Below, piece by piece: positions 22,311-34,489 of a stretch of 64,000 nt of DNA (within the stretch, counting starts at the first letter, position 1; the number at the start of each line of letters is the position of its first letter). The notes under the pieces were generated by a model that was not told the origin of the DNA, searched no databases, and was given only the letters and a program-made list of their open reading frames with translations. The stretch covers positions 66,669,604-66,733,603 of the forward strand of contig CM037587.1 of the NCBI GenBank assembly GCA_021018995.1, read 5' to 3'. Source of the DNA: Chloranthus sessilifolius (lineage: Eukaryota; Streptophyta; Magnoliopsida; Chloranthales; Chloranthaceae). Position numbers and translations under genes: made by a program.

Positions 22311-23959
22311 TTAGATAGGAGAAGTTGCTAGTGTACAGTTCGGCCAGTGAGAGCCGACTTTTTGAATAGATACTTCAATGGATAGTAAGTAGTGGCAGAG
22401 CCTCTGGGTAGCCCATATGAGAGTCAGGCATGTTTTCTCCAGATGAGAATAGCATGTCTCGTAATCGGTGAATTTCTTGCTTAAGTAATAAATGACATGC
22501 TCTCTTCTTCCTTTTTCATCATGTTGCCCTAGGACACATCCCATCCAAACTTTTGTTGTGGAGAGATACATTAAGAGTGGTCTCCCGGGTTCGGGCGGCA
22601 CCAATAATAGTGGGCTAAAGTGGTAACCTTTAATTTTATCAAATGCTGCCTGACAGTCATCATTCCATTTGACTGGCGAATCTTTCCTTAGTAACTTGAA
22701 GATCGACGTGCAAATAGGAGTTAGTTGTGCAATGAATCGACTGATGTACTGTATTTTTCCCAAGAAGCCTTTGACTTCTTTCTTGGTAGATGGCAGTGGG
22801 ATTTTGACGATGGCTTTTACCTTGATTGGGTCAACCTCGATGCCTCTCCTACTGACGATGAAGCCTAGTAACTTTCCTGACATAGCACCAAACGCACATT
22901 TCTGAGGGTTCAGGCACAACCTGTATTTTCTTAGCCTCTCAAATAGCTTTTGGAGATTTATCAGATGGTTACCTCTTTTCGGTGATTTAGTGATCATGTC
23001 GTCAACGTACACCTCAATTTATCAGTGCATCATGTCATGGAAGAGTGTTGTCATCGCTCTCTGATATGTTGCCCTAACATTTTTCAGTCCAAAAGGCATG
23101 ACTCAATAGCTAAAAGTTTCCCATGGAGTGATGAACATTTCTCGTGGTCAACTTCTGCCATCTTTATCTGATTATACCCAGAGAATCTGTCCGTAAATGA
23201 GAGCATCTCATGCTTAGCAGTGTTATCGACCAATATGTCGATATGTGGCAACGGAAAGTCATCTTTCGGGCTTGCTTTATTCAGGTTTCTAAAATCAATG
23301 CACGTGCAAACCTTTCCATCCTTCTTCGGTACTGGGACGATGTTGGCTAGCCATTGTGGGTACTTAGAGACCATGAGAAACTTTGCATCGTACTGCTTGA
23401 TGATCTCATCCTTTACTTTTAGCATCCACTCGGGTCGGAGGCGTCTCAACTTTTGCCTGATGGGCTTAACGTCTCGATATAGCGGCAACTCATGCTCGAC
23501 CAAATCGGTATCCAAGCTAGGCATATCCTCATACGACCATGCGAAGACGTATTGGTATGGTTGAAGGAAATCAATCATGCTGCTTCTTTCCTCGGGAGAT
23601 AGCGACGTTTTGATGTTGGTGATTCTAGGGACCTCCTTTGTACCCAGGTTGACATCCTCTGTTTCTTCAATAATAGGGGTAGGGCCATGCTCAAAGTCGG
23701 CAAACCGTTCAAGGAGTTCATCAGGGAGCTCCTCAGTAGGGATTTCCTTGTCTAGACTCGTGATTCCTACCTCTTCTTGTATTTCTATAGGAAAGGGGTC
23801 GACTCCATGTGGGATGGGATTTTTGATTAATGCATCTTTTTTCTTGATTTTATCGAGAATTTTAAAAGACAATATTTTTAGATTTTGTATTTTTTCTATG
23901 TTTTTAGTATTTTTCTTTTCTTCAGAAATTGGGCCTTCGCAGCGTGGGTCTCTGTACAT
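22311..23959 (-). pseudogene. TatB reverse transcriptase and RNase H
   Basis: RT begins after a linker at about 23500: DVKPIRQKLRRL, IVPVPKKDGK, DFRNLNKASPKDDFPLP and FTDRFSGYNQI lead to a frameshift near 23110. After it the catalytic YVDD is intact (23010-23000), with the NPQKCAFG and GFLGKIQYISRFI blocks and the RNase H start CVLGQHD..YYLSKKF to 22311. The stretch between 23084 and 23012 carries the FHDMMH segment in another frame. Without the frameshift the domain would be full length. Confidence 0.85.
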
Positions 23960-24502
23960 ACATGGTATTACCTACCAACGACTAATCTCACTTTTTATAG
24001 GTTCTTTTTTTTTTTAGGAAGCGGGTGCCAAATTTTAGGCCACCTGTCGCTTCCAGAGTTTGGGGCGTAGTCACCCAATTTCTTACTTGTGATGTCGCAT
24101 CTTTACTTGGTCTGATGGAGGAGGCTGATTGAGATGGCTTTTGGGATTCAGCCTCCATCATGCTTATCATGGGCCCGTCCAGGACCTGGTTCTTGAACGT
24201 CAACAAGGTCCTGTGGTGGTTTAGTACAGGGGGATAATGTGTGGGTACGAAAGACTCTTCCTCAAAAAGGGACAGAGCAGCTAGGTCTATTTCCAGGTTG
24301 GGAGAAATAATTTGGGGATTGGTGTGGTGGACAGGGGCTACTGGCTTGTCGGGGGGTTAATTATGTTGCCCCATTATGATCAATCTTCACAATCCCCGCA
24401 CACATGAAGGTATTCCGGATGTGGTCTAGGACAGGGTTTCTCTTCTAGGTTTATTCCCTTGGCTCTAGTAGCGGCAATTGTTTGAGCCTTTTCCTTAGCC
24501 TC
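23960..24502 (-). other. TatB polyprotein linker, degraded
   Basis: A linker between G-patch and RT, open in pieces (24206-23988) with no recognised motif; low-complexity and frame-shifted. Confidence 0.5.
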
Positions 24503-24979
24503 TCAGACATCTTGTTCAGTGGGCTTGTAGCCTAACCCAAATCTGACTTGCTGCCCACTCTTGGCCTTGACTGGCTCTCTCATGCCTTGTAACCGGGGTC
24601 CTAACCCCTTTCCTTTTTTATAGCCCAATTTTTGGAGCATGGCTACGACCGCGACCATTTCACCACCGGTCTTCAAAGTGATCCTCTCGAGGGGCTCAGG
24701 GATTACCGTCGAAACATCATAGTAAAAGCTATGAAGGTCTATATCTTCGGTCGTGTACGACACATCCAACACCTTGGGATTCTCGATGTTGTGGGTAGCT
24801 ATTTCTCTTTCCTCCTGCCCCTTACCTAGAATGGTGACGATTTTCTGCTCTGACATAAATCTAAGCTTTTGGTGTAGGGTTGAAGGTATTGCCCCTACTA
24901 CATGTAGCTCGGGGTACCCTAATAGCAAATTAAATGTAGACTTGATGTCCATAACTTGGAAGGGTATGGAAAAGTTCAT
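24503..24979 (-). CDS. TatB protease C-terminal part with G-patch motif
   Basis: 158 open codons. NFSIPFQVMDI..FNLLLGYPELH is the conserved block following the Tat protease active site, and LGYKKGKGLGPRLQG further on is a G-patch (GYxxGxGLG), an RNA-binding motif known in Tat polyproteins. It is part of one polyprotein with the fragment at 25010-25222, separated by a frameshift or stop. It ends just past an FGLGYKP block. Confidence 0.82.
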   Translation of the reverse strand: MNFSIPFQVMDIKSTFNLLLGYPELHVVGAIPSTLHQKLRFMSEQKIVTILGKGQEEREIATHNIENPKVLDVSYTTEDIDLHSFYYDVSTVIPEPLERITLKTGGEMVAVVAMLQKLGYKKGKGLGPRLQGMREPVKAKSGQQVRFGLGYKPTEQDV

Positions 24980-25009
24980 TGGCCTGATGACGAGCTCAAG
25001 GTTGACTTC

Positions 25010-25222
25010 TCAAATTATCTCTATTCTCGTGTTATCAAATCCTTTGGCACTTGTTCTTGCTGGCCTTAACGTGGAAGGATCTACCCCTATCTTGGTAGTG
25101 GTTCTCAGAGGGCATACATTCAAGACTGATCCATTGTCTATTAATACTAATGTAATCACTAGGTTCCCAACTTCTATAGTGATATTGAGGGGTTTGGAGT
25201 GATTATTTCCTTCATCTGGCAA
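25010..25222 (-). CDS. TatB aspartic protease N-terminal part
   Basis: VLIDNGSVLNVCPL is the active site; Tat elements use D-N-G-S where most retroelements use D-S/T-G-A. The PARTSAKGFDNTR block follows. In line with the fragment ending at 24503. Confidence 0.8.
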   Translation of the reverse strand: MPDEGNNHSKPLNITIEVGNLVITLVLIDNGSVLNVCPLRTTTKIGVDPSTLRPARTSAKGFDNTRIEII

Positions 25223-25239
25223 ATCAGTATCTGAAAAGA

Positions 25240-25688
25240 TATTACATTGGGAGCCAAAACCTGCCCAATTATTTATCTCACTTCGTCTGGGGTTACTTAG
25301 ATAGACACATGTGCATCTTTTAATGCTCCCATTATACCTTAGAAATAGAGCGGAGATGTCATTAATATATCCTAGATGCTGATATTGGCTAGCATTCTCC
25401 TCAGTTGCATTTCCAGTATGTGCTCTTTGCTCATTTTTTTGAAGGGGTTTATCGCAGTAGTATCCTTCTTCCCCTCTGGTCGAGCTGGTGCTGATACTGG
25501 TGCATCTAGCTACTTGGAGATCCTTCCTGACCTGGTGACGAAATCAACTGCCTCCTCCCTGCTGCTGTCGACATTGATATCTATTTGATCATAACTGAGC
25601 GGGACTGGATGGGGATCGTAGGTTAGTCCCGAGATCTGCAATGGGGTGAAAGTAGGTGTCTGTACTGATGGATTAGAGTGGGCGGGGA
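25240..25688 (-). pseudogene. TatB gag C-terminus
   Basis: Pieces such as LQISGLTYDPHPVPLSYDQID, EEAVDFVTRSGRI and NPFKKMSKEHILEMQLRRM lie upstream of the protease with several stops. The region is truncated at 25690 by AthP. Confidence 0.65.
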
Positions 25689-26039
25689 TCTGTTAAGTGT
25701 TAACAAATATCATTTTTCACCTCTTAACCTAGCCTTTACTATTCCTTGTAGCCATCTAATAAGTGCATTTTGAGTGGGTTTTGCAGTTAAGAATAACATT
25801 GCAGCTTTTAGTACAATTGTCATGCTTTAGAGGCCAAACAGAGAAGTTTTAAAGTAGACTGTGAAGCCCCATTAAAGAACTGAAGAAACACCATGGTGGT
25901 ACACACCATGGTGACTATTTTGGATGCATGTGTGGGTCTGACAGAGGAGAGGAATGAAGGGTTGAATAGAGGAAGGTGTTGTAGCAGTCTATGCATAGCA
26001 GCAATAATGCAGAGAAGAGTTTTGGCGTAGTTGAAAGCA

Positions 26040-26580
26040 AGCTTGCAAGGCTCTCACGCAGGTTAATTCAAACAGAAAGAAGCCTCGCAAGTATCCCGTG
26101 CAGCCCAGTTAGGCAGTGGAATAAGGAGCTCGTGCACATCTCGCGTAGCTCATAAGTGAAAAGAGATTAAAAGAAGACCTCACGAAGTTTTCACGAAGGT
26201 CAAAGCTGTAGACAAGTCTCTGCAAGGATCTCGCAAGGTTCAGACAGTTCAAGAGGGCCAGAGGCTCGTGCAGCCAAAGAGGAGAGAGATGCCCCGAAGA
26301 TTTTTTGCACAGACCTTGTACGCCTCCAAGACAGAGCCAGCCACACGAGATGTTTAGCCCATCCTGGCAATCAACCCTGCACAGCTCAACTTTCATCATC
26401 ACGATAGCCTAGCAAGACTCAATGTAGACCCGCAAGAGCTTTATGACTTGATCCATCTGGAGCCCCACCTGCGCGAGCTACATTGCTCAATGTAAAAGAG
26501 ACCTCGCGAAGGTCATTCCACTACAAGAGGCATCACGCGATAGCTTCGCGGGAAGCCAAAATGTTGCACTCATATGTGTG
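26040..26580. repeat. LTR array of CTCGCGAAG words (AthP)
   Basis: Words such as CCTCGCGAAGG, TCTCGCAAGGTT, CTCACGAAG, CTCGCGTAGCTC and GCTTCGCGGG recur about every 40 bp. The same word variant is in the internal array at 34490-34720 of the same element. Confidence 0.75.
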
Positions 26581-26698
26581 AAGCTCGGGTTCTCACTTCT
26601 CATTCCAAGCTTAGGGACTTTTTAGGGATTTTCACATTACTAGGACACACATCCCAAGGCCCTAATCTAATCCCACACACCCTAAGGCATCCAAGGGC

Positions 26699-26706
26699 TA
26701 TAAATA
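26699..26706 (+). promoter_or_regulatory. TATA box of the AthP LTR
   Basis: GGCTATAAATAAGCC, just downstream of the word array and upstream of the leader boxes. Confidence 0.65.
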
Positions 26707-27237
26707 AGCCACGTATGTAATATAATTAGGGTTTCCTCCCCTATTGGCCAAGGCATTAGGATTGAGTATAAAAGTTGTACTTAGTTTAGTTTTTATTTTC
26801 TTCTTTCCTTCAACCTCAGTCGGCTAAGAGCTCTAGTAGATTAGGGTTAGGGTTGGATCATTTCTTCCATTTTTCTTTTCTTCTTTCTTAGTCCAACACT
26901 TGCTGGCTAACTCTCTTGTAAGCATTTGATTGTAAATTAGTTTTGCAATGGGCATTTGTTAGAACTTTGGGAGCTAATTTGGGGTTTGCATTAGCTGTTG
27001 CCTTTGAGGGCAAGGATTGTAAGATTCTTTTACAATTTTGTCAGTTTTATTACTTTAATTGGATTTGTAGTCTCTATGTTTTCCTTGCATAGAAATCTAT
27101 TAGATTTAGACATAGATGCCTATAGGTCTGAGACCCCCATTATTGTTTGAGCTATTTTGCCTTGCAACAATGGTGGCAGCAACAGAGTTACTATTCTGTC
27201 TCAGGCGTTTGTGATTGAACCCTCTCCCTTGGATAGT

Positions 27238-27730
27238 CTATGACCATTTAAGTGGACAGATTATAGCCTTAAGAGGGGTCTAAATCATAGATCTAAGTTG
27301 AATTCTTCTTTTCCGTACATGAGCTGGCTAGCCTTGTGAGAGATTGTACAAAATCAAACTGCCCTCTATTTGCAATGCCATCATCAGATCATAGATCTGA
27401 TTTAGTTTAAGAGATTGCAGACTTGTGAGCTGGATCATTGCAAGTCTTATACAGCAATGATCAGCTGAGTCTAGAGCCCCTTTTGGTCTTTGATTTAAGG
27501 TGGTCGCCACCTAATTTTAAGGACTGATTGCTCCTATGGATGCATGTGTTTGTAGCCTTATAAACATAGTATCTGCAATAGTATTCTTGTTTTGATTTAA
27601 CCCATTGCTAGGAGGAAATCTCTTGGATAGTCTGTGACCATTAAAGTGAACAGGTTATAGCCTTAGGATCAATCCCTTCAAGTGATTGAACCTCCTTTAT
27701 TGGATAGTCTCTAACCATTTAAGTGGACAG
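27238..27730 (+). ncRNA. Three copies of the conserved Athila leader box (AthP)
   Basis: Cores at 27238-27259, 27632-27653 and 27709-27730, each ending in GTGGACAG or GTGAACAG and followed by TTATAGCCTTA. The copy number of three is the highest among the LTRs here. Confidence 0.5.
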
Positions 27731-28254
27731 GTTATAGCCTTAGGAGGAGTCTAGATTGCAGGGTTACTTTGGATTCTTTTACCTTATTGATGTGCTGGTA
27801 GCCTTCAGAAGGATTCCTGCAGAATCAGCCCTAGATTTGAGTTACATAGCTAATTTACTCATAGCTGCTTACTTCTCATAATTTTATCTTTATTTTCCAC
27901 ACAACCATCATCACCCTTCTTTAAACCCTTTCTATAGTATATGACTGTACTTTGTGTTTTTAGTAGATTAGTTGTGACACTTAAACTCCCATTTTAGGAT
28001 AGCCAGATCTATAGCCTGATCTGGAGGGCCTACTAAAATAACCCCTGTGTGGTTAATGATCAATCATACCTGTCGGACAAACTTACTTACTCAAAACTTG
28101 CTACAACAGCCTTAGATCTTGCAGGACTATGTATTTTAGACTTGCTGTTTTGTGTTTTTCAATCCACCTTTGATTTATTTTTACTAACACATTCTTACCG
28201 CTGTTTTTAAATAAAGTTAACAGTAAGCATCTAAAATAAAACCTAATAATTTTT

Positions 28255-28272
28255 TGGTGTCGTTGCTGGGGA
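28255..28272 (+). other. Primer binding site of AthP, tRNA-Asp type, degraded
   Basis: TGGTGTCGTTGCTGGGGAT, preceded by T6. Compared with TGGCGCCG it carries two C-to-T changes. Confidence 0.8.
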
Positions 28273-28556
28273 TTTTTATCTCTTTGTTGTCTTGAGCCTT
28301 TGATTTTTGTTTACTAAATTCATTTGTAGCAGTGCCTTTAATTGAATAAAAGTACTACTGATTTTTGTTGGAATTTTTACAGACTTGGACAGTAGTAGAA
28401 GGGAAAAGCTTGAGCTTCAGCTGGAGTTTAGCTAGCTTCTGTTTGCATTTCTTTTACCCTAAAACTCAGTTCCATTTCTGTTGAATTTCCAGACAGTAGT
28501 TTAGTTGTAAATTTTGTTGGCAAATTATTTTAGTGTGATGTTAGTGTTTTCTTTAC

Positions 28557-30250
28557 TTGCTATTCTGTGTGGGTATGCTTGGTAGAAGGTCCCTTAATCC
28601 TGAATTAGAACCTCTAAATCCTGAGGTAGAAAGGGTCCTTAGACTGAGAAACACCACTCCAGCCCCTGTTATTGAAACTGTGCCGGCTGTGATGGGTGAG
28701 AGACAGAGGACACTGAAGGAATATATTACACTTAGGGCATATACATCTCCTTTCTGCATTCAATTTCCTTCAGTTGAGGGAAATTATGAGATTAAGTCCT
28801 CCACCATCAACATGCTGCCATCTTTCCATGGGCTCAGTAAGGAAGATCCTTACAAGTACATCAAAGAGTTTTTGGCACTTTGCACCACATTTAACATTGT
28901 TGTCTTGGGGCCGGAAGCCACCAAACTTAGGATTGTTCCTTTTTTCCTAAAGGATATAGCCAACACTTCGCTCTTCAGGCTCCTAGACAACACCATACAG
29001 ACATGGAATGATCTCCAATGCCAATTTCTGGTAAAATTCTTCCCTCTGAATAAAACTAGTTAGATGAGGATGAGCATACTTTCGTTTACTCAATCCTCAA
29101 CTGAAGATTTTCATGGAGAATGGGAAAGGTTTCAAGAAATGTTAAAACAATGTCTCCACCACCAAATTTCGCAGTGGCAACTTGTACAAGCCTTTTACCA
29201 AGGAATTGGTCCCAAAAGTAGGGACATGGTGGATGCCTTTGGTGAGGATAGTTACCTCCACAAGACAGCTAATGAGGCATGAGACTTGTTTGACATTATA
29301 AGTGAGAATTCCATGCAGCAGGAGTCACTGTCCCGCAATGACAGTCAGACTCCAGCTAGAATGGTGAAAGAATCCACCTCTAGAGGTGGCATGTATGAGG
29401 TCAAGGTGCAGAGTTAATTAGAAAGGAAGGTGGACAACCTAAGCTTAAAATTTGATAAATTGATGAATGTGATGCAGCCCAGATTGGCTGGACAAGTGGA
29501 AGAAGCATGTCTGTTATGTCAATCTCTCACACATTCACTTTAAGAATCCCATCAACCAACTAGTTCTCTAATTTGGTTATGGAACATGCCAATGCTGCCG
29601 AGGCATATGGGAAGCAACCTGTTGGGTACACTTGGAGAAACCACCCCAATCTGAGGTGGAGACAAGATACATATCAGCAGCCCCAACAGCAGTAGCTTGC
29701 AGTACCATACAGACCACAACACCAATTCAACCAGGGATATGCACCTAGGCAGAATTTTCAGTTACCTGCCCCACAGCCAAATCAGTTGGTTATGCCCCCA
29801 TCACAACCCAGATCCTCTTCTTTTGAAGGGAAAATGTTGGCATTAATATAAAATCTGGGAAACTTAGTACAAACTGTGAACTCTCATGGGCAAAGTATTA
29901 AAAAAATAGAGGACCAACTTGGTCAAATCTGTAATGCTTTGAACTAGAAAGAGGAGGATAGATTGGCTAGTCAACCCTTGGCCAACCCTAAAAGACAGTA
30001 TATGATTGGAGAAGGCTCCTCTACTCATGAGGAGGCTAATGCAATTACTTCCCCGAGGAGTGGCAGGTGGTTGACAATCAAGTGGGCAGGGCAGCTGAGG
30101 AGACCTTGGAGAATAAAAAAGAAAATAATGTGAGTGTAGAAGAAGATTTGAATTCATCCCCTACTGTGGAACAGTAGAGACAAAATAGCAGGGCTAACAT
30201 TGAGCCCCAACATGAAGAAATAAATGAAGAAAAAAGGAAAAAATAAAAAT
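28557..30250 (+). pseudogene. AthP gag, many stops
   Basis: Starts at 28557 or at the second Met (28575), where MLGRRSLNPELEPLNP matches the gag start of the other Athila copies. RTLKEYI, INMLPSFHGLSKEDP, the YLHKTANEA block and a CCHC-like CLLCQSLTHSL (fourth ligand lost) are visible. Stops at 29061 and 29280 split it; beyond 29400 it decays quickly. Same order and length as AthN1 gag. Confidence 0.82.
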
Positions 30251-30259
30251 TTGATCATG

Positions 30260-31144
30260 ATGTAGCTAGGCATGCAGCTGAGGTGCCAGCAGTGCCTCAG
30301 CTACCATTTCCTCATGCACTTGATGGACCTTCCCCTTTCGACAAAGGGAATGCCCAAATGGAGGAAATGATAAAGACCTTCAGGCAGGTCAAGATAAATT
30401 TACCCTTGCTTGATGCTATTAAACAGGTCCCTGCCTATGCTAAATTCTTGAAGGTCCTTTGTACTCAAAAGAGGAAAACAAGAGTCCATTTATCCAAGAA
30501 GGTTTTTGTAACTAAAAATGTGAATTCTATGCTTTCAATTGCCACACCTGAAAAGTTGCAAGACCCAGGGGTACCTACTATCCCCTGTGTTATTGGTGAC
30601 CACATCATTAGTAGGGCTCTTTTAGACCTAGGAGCTAGTGTAAACCTACTGCCATTTACTGTGTATGAGCAACTACGTTTGGGGGAGTTGAAACCAACTC
30701 CAATTGTGCTCCAAATGGCTGATAGGTCTAAGAGAAGACCCATGGGTGTTGTTGAGGATGTTTTGGTGGGAGTAGACAAGTTCTACTGCCTTGCTGATTT
30801 TTTAGTCTTGAATATGGAACCTTGCAAAAGTAAAACCCCTATTCCTGTGATCTTAGGCAGGCCATTCTTGGCTAGTGCCAATGCCTGCATTCAATGCAAG
30901 TCTAGGGGTCATGGAGGTCACCTTCAGGAATATGAAGGTTGAGATAAATGTGTACAATATTGCAAGAAAGCCTCAGCTGGACAATGAAGATTGTTTTGTA
31001 GTTGATGCACTAGATGACCTTGTGGAGGAGAATCTATCCCAGCTGTTGGATTGGGATAATATTTTTTCTGATTTGGAGAGTGTATGGACTAAGGTTATAG
31101 AGGAGGAGGCCCCACAGTATTGTAATGAAGACAACAACACCTAA
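30260..31144 (+). pseudogene. AthP protease
   Basis: Open from 30283 to 30942: FDKGNAQMEEM, then the [13 protein letters not shown] active site, RLGELKPTPIVLQMADRS and [16 protein letters not shown] frameshift near 30900 moves the following linker into another frame (30875-31144). The active-site Asp is present. Confidence 0.85.
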
Positions 31145-31153
31145 GAGTCATCA

Positions 31154-33260
31154 GTGAGCCTAGTGCTGCATTCTAATTGGAAACTTACATTGTTGCCCCT
31201 ACCTCAAACCTCCAAAGCACCATTGTTGCCTTCCATTGATAGTCTACCAGATTTGGAGCTAAATCAGCTACCAAATACATTAAAGTATGCCTTTTTGGGA
31301 CAGAATAACAAACTTCCTGTGATTATCTCTTCCTCTCTCACTAATGAGCAACAAGAGGAATTATTGTGTGTATTGAGGAAGCACAAAAAGGCAATTGGCT
31401 GGACAATTGCTGATCTTGGTGGCATTGATCCATCTATGTGTATGCATAAAATACACTTGGAAGAGGGTTCCAAACTCTGAGAGATAGTAAAATCATCAGA
31501 TGCAGGGGTAATTTACCCTATTTCAAATTTAGAATGGGTGTCACCTATTCAGGTGGTCCCGAAAAAGTCATACATAACAATTATTACTTCAAATTTTAGG
31601 GAGTTGATGCCAACCAGGGAGACCACCAGCTAGTGAGTTTGCATAGATTACAGAAAACTCAACTCCAAAATCAAAAAAGACCACTTTCCTCTCCCTTTTA
31701 TTGATCAAATTCAAGACAAATTTGTAGGAAAAGTATTTTATTGCTTCCTTGATGGATACTCAGGTTATAACTAAGTACCTGTGTATCCTCAAGATCAAGA
31801 GAAAATCACATTCACATGTCCCTTTGGCACCTTTGCTTATCGGAGAATGCCTTTTGGACTGTGTAATCCTCCTGCTACATTTTAGAGGTGCATGTATGTA
31901 ATCTTCTCAGATATGATTGATAAGTTTATGGAAATCTTTATGGATAATTTTTTAGTCTTTGGAGACAGCTTTAGTCAGAGCTTAAGTCACCTCAACCTGG
32001 TTTTACAAAGGTGTGAAGAGACCAATTTGGTCTTAAGTTAGAAAAAGAGCCACTTCATGGTAACTCAAGGAATTGTGTTAGGCCAGGTGGTTTCCCACAG
32101 AGGTATCGATATTGACAAAGCCAAAGTTGACTTGATCTCACACCTGCCCCCACCAAAACTATCAAAAAAATTAGATCATTTTTAGGACATGCAGGATTTT
32201 ACAGGAGATTTATTAAGAAATTTAGCAGAATTGCAAAACCACTGTACCACCTACTATGCCAGGATGTGTAATTTGATTTTTCTATTGAGTGCCTTGAGGC
32301 CTTTAAGACCTTAAAAAAGTGTCTCACCTCTGCTCCTGTAATCCAAGCCCTAGATTATTCCCTTCCTTTTGAGCTGATATGTGATGCATCAGATTTGGCA
32401 ATAGGTGTTGTCCTAGGATAGAGAAAAGATAAGCTAGCAATATTAATATACTATTCCAGTAAAACATTAGCAGAGGCTCAACTCAACTATACCACAACTG
32501 AGAAGGAGCTGCTAACTATTGTTTTTACTATGGACAAGTTTAGATCCTACTTGCTTGGGTATAAAATTATTGTGTTTACAGATCACTCAGCCCTTAAATA
32601 CCTATTGGCCAAAAAGGATGCTAAACCTAGGCTGATCAGATGAATCATCCTGCTGCAGGAGTTTGATCTTGAGACCAGAGATAAAAAAGGAGTGGAGAAT
32701 GTGGTGGCTGACCGCCTATCTAGAATTTTGCTTGAAGAATGTGCTACACCTGTTAGAGATGTGTTCCCTGATGAGCAGTGGTTTGCTATTCAGGGTGTTG
32801 TCCCATGATTTGCCTACATTGTAAACTACTTGGTTGCTGGCATGATCCCTTCCCATTGATCTAAAATGGATAAAGACTTGTTCATTTCACAAGTCAAGCA
32901 TTTTTTCTAGGAGGATCCTTGCCTATTCAAGTACTGTGCAGACCAAATAATCAGGAAGTGTGTCCCTGAGTGTGACTTTCCCAGTATTCTAAGCATGTGC
33001 CATGAAAGTGCCTGTGGGGGTCACTTAAGTGAGAACAAAACAACAGCTAAAATTCTGCAATGTGGATTTTATTGGCCTTCCTTATTCAAGGATGCTCATG
33101 TACATTGTAAAGCCTGTGTCAAATCTCAAAAGATGGGTAGCTTCTCAAGAAGAAATTCCATGCCATTGTAGCCCATCTTAGTTGTAGAACTGTTTGATAT
33201 TTGGGACATTGATTTTATAGGCCCTTTCCCTCCTTCTTTTGCTTATACATTTATCTTAGT
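31154..33260 (+). pseudogene. AthP reverse transcriptase and RNase H, eleven stops
   Basis: The linker LKYAFLGQNNKLPVIISSSL is followed by RT: ADLGGIDPSMCMHKI, VPKKSYITI, CIDYRKLNSK, FPLPFIDQ, FLDGYSGYN, PFGTFAYRRMPFGLCNPPATF and the catalytic box FMDN at 31937-31948, where FMDD is expected (second Asp to Asn). RNase H follows with [25 protein letters not shown] and VVADRLSR. Stops at 31631, 31772, 31883, 32039, 32269, 32419, 32641, 32806, 32857, 32908 and 33169 fall at Trp or Gln positions. The last ones lie in the integrase zinc-finger region. Confidence 0.88.
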
Positions 33261-34079
33261 GGGTTGGACTATGCTTCCAAATGGGTGGAAGCAACTGCCA
33301 CAAGGACCAATGACCATAAAGTAGTCCTCAAATTTGTGAAGGAAAATATTTTCTCAAGATTTAGAACCCCCAGAGCCATCATCAGTGATGGGGCAACCAC
33401 TTCTGTAATAGGCACTTTGAGAGCTTGTTCAAGAAGTACTTTGTTACACATAGGATTGCTACACCTTACCACCCACAGACCAGTTGGGAGGTAGAGATTT
33501 CTAACAGGGAAATCAAACATATCCTAGAGAAAATAGTGAGGACAGATAGGAAGGATTGGGCTGGGCTGTTAAGACTTTTGATGCACAGTAGGCTTATAGG
33601 ACTGCCTATAAGACCCCAATAGGAATGTCCCCTTTTAGACTGGTATATGGAAAGGCTTGCGATCTGCAGTAGAGTTAGAGCACAGGGCCTTTTCAGCCAT
33701 TAAAACATTGAATATGGATCTAACTGCTGCTGGTGTTCACAAGAAGCTGCAACTATTAGAGCCGGAGGAGCTGAGATTAGATGCTTATACCAACTCAAAG
33801 ATCTACAAGGAAAAAGCTAAGGCATTCTTTGACAAGGGCCTGCTGAGAAGAGACTTTGAGCATGGTGCAAAGGTATGGCTGTTTAACTCCAGGCTCAAAT
33901 TGTTCCCAAGGAAATTGAGAACCAGATGGGATGGTCCTTATACTGTGATTCATGCATCCTCATCTGGGGCTATGGATATCATGGATCTTAAGTACGGAAA
34001 AATCATGAAAGTGAATGGGCAAAGGCTTAAGCCTTGTGTTGAAAAATCTGTAGAGCCACTTTCCACCATTCACCTTTAA
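32960..34079 (+). pseudogene. AthP integrase
   Basis: The HHCC zinc finger spans CHESACGGHL..CKACVKSQ (33000-33125). The core has FDIWDIDFIGPFPPSF (first Asp), a frameshift near 33258, then [22 protein letters not shown] (second Asp) and [13 protein letters not shown] (Glu). After another frameshift near 33610 the C-terminal domain (33657-34079) is open to its stop, with [16 protein letters not shown] and KVNGQRLKPCVEK. The end aligns with that kept in AthN1. Confidence 0.83.
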
Positions 34080-34489
34080 GAGCTTCCCACTGCTAACTAA
34101 TCCACAGTCTTGTAACATGTGTAACAAACCTGTTTTGCTTATGTTTGATGTGTGTGCAATTTTAATTTCTGTCATATACTATGTGTTTCATTTGATTTTG
34201 GTGTGCTGTTTTAGTTTTGTGTCTGTTTAGAGTATTTTGGGAATCTGAATCTATGTATGTTGAGCATACTTATTCTGTGGTTTATACATGAAATGTATGA
34301 GTTGGGTTGAATGTGCATTTAAACTATTAGGCATTACCTTGCATCAATTGTGATTTGGTTTTATTGGTTGCTAGCATAGGTCCTTTGATGATCTGTGTGC
34401 ATATAACCTTAATTTGTGTGCATAAACCACGAGAGCTAAAATGCCATGGGTCTAGGAATTTTTAGAAGAGATAGAGCTGCGACAGACCC

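Larger units (their letters stand above)
20272..25688 (-). mobile_element. Tat-lineage element TatB: gag end to integrase
   Basis: Minus strand, right to left: gag C-terminus, protease, G-patch, RT, RNase H, an additional RNase H and integrase. The additional RNase H between RNase H and integrase is diagnostic of the Tat/Ogre lineage. The element is cut at 25690 by AthP, and its 5' LTR and most of gag are not found in the window. It is the most complete polyprotein here but carries frameshifts. Confidence 0.88.
25691..28249 (+). repeat. 5' LTR of AthP (about 2.56 kb)
   Basis: Starts TGTTAAGTGTTAAC; the first 27 bases align position by position with the start of the AthN1 LTR. It carries the CTCGCGAAG-type array (26040-26580), a TATA box (26699) and three leader boxes. 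The usual terminal CA before AG-TTTTT-PBS has become TA (CTAATA), so the end is degraded. Confidence 0.85.

Noticed and set aside
8595..25688. TatA and TatB as one minus-strand element
   Set aside because: On the minus strand gag must lie to the right of pol; TatA gag lies to the left of TatB pol.
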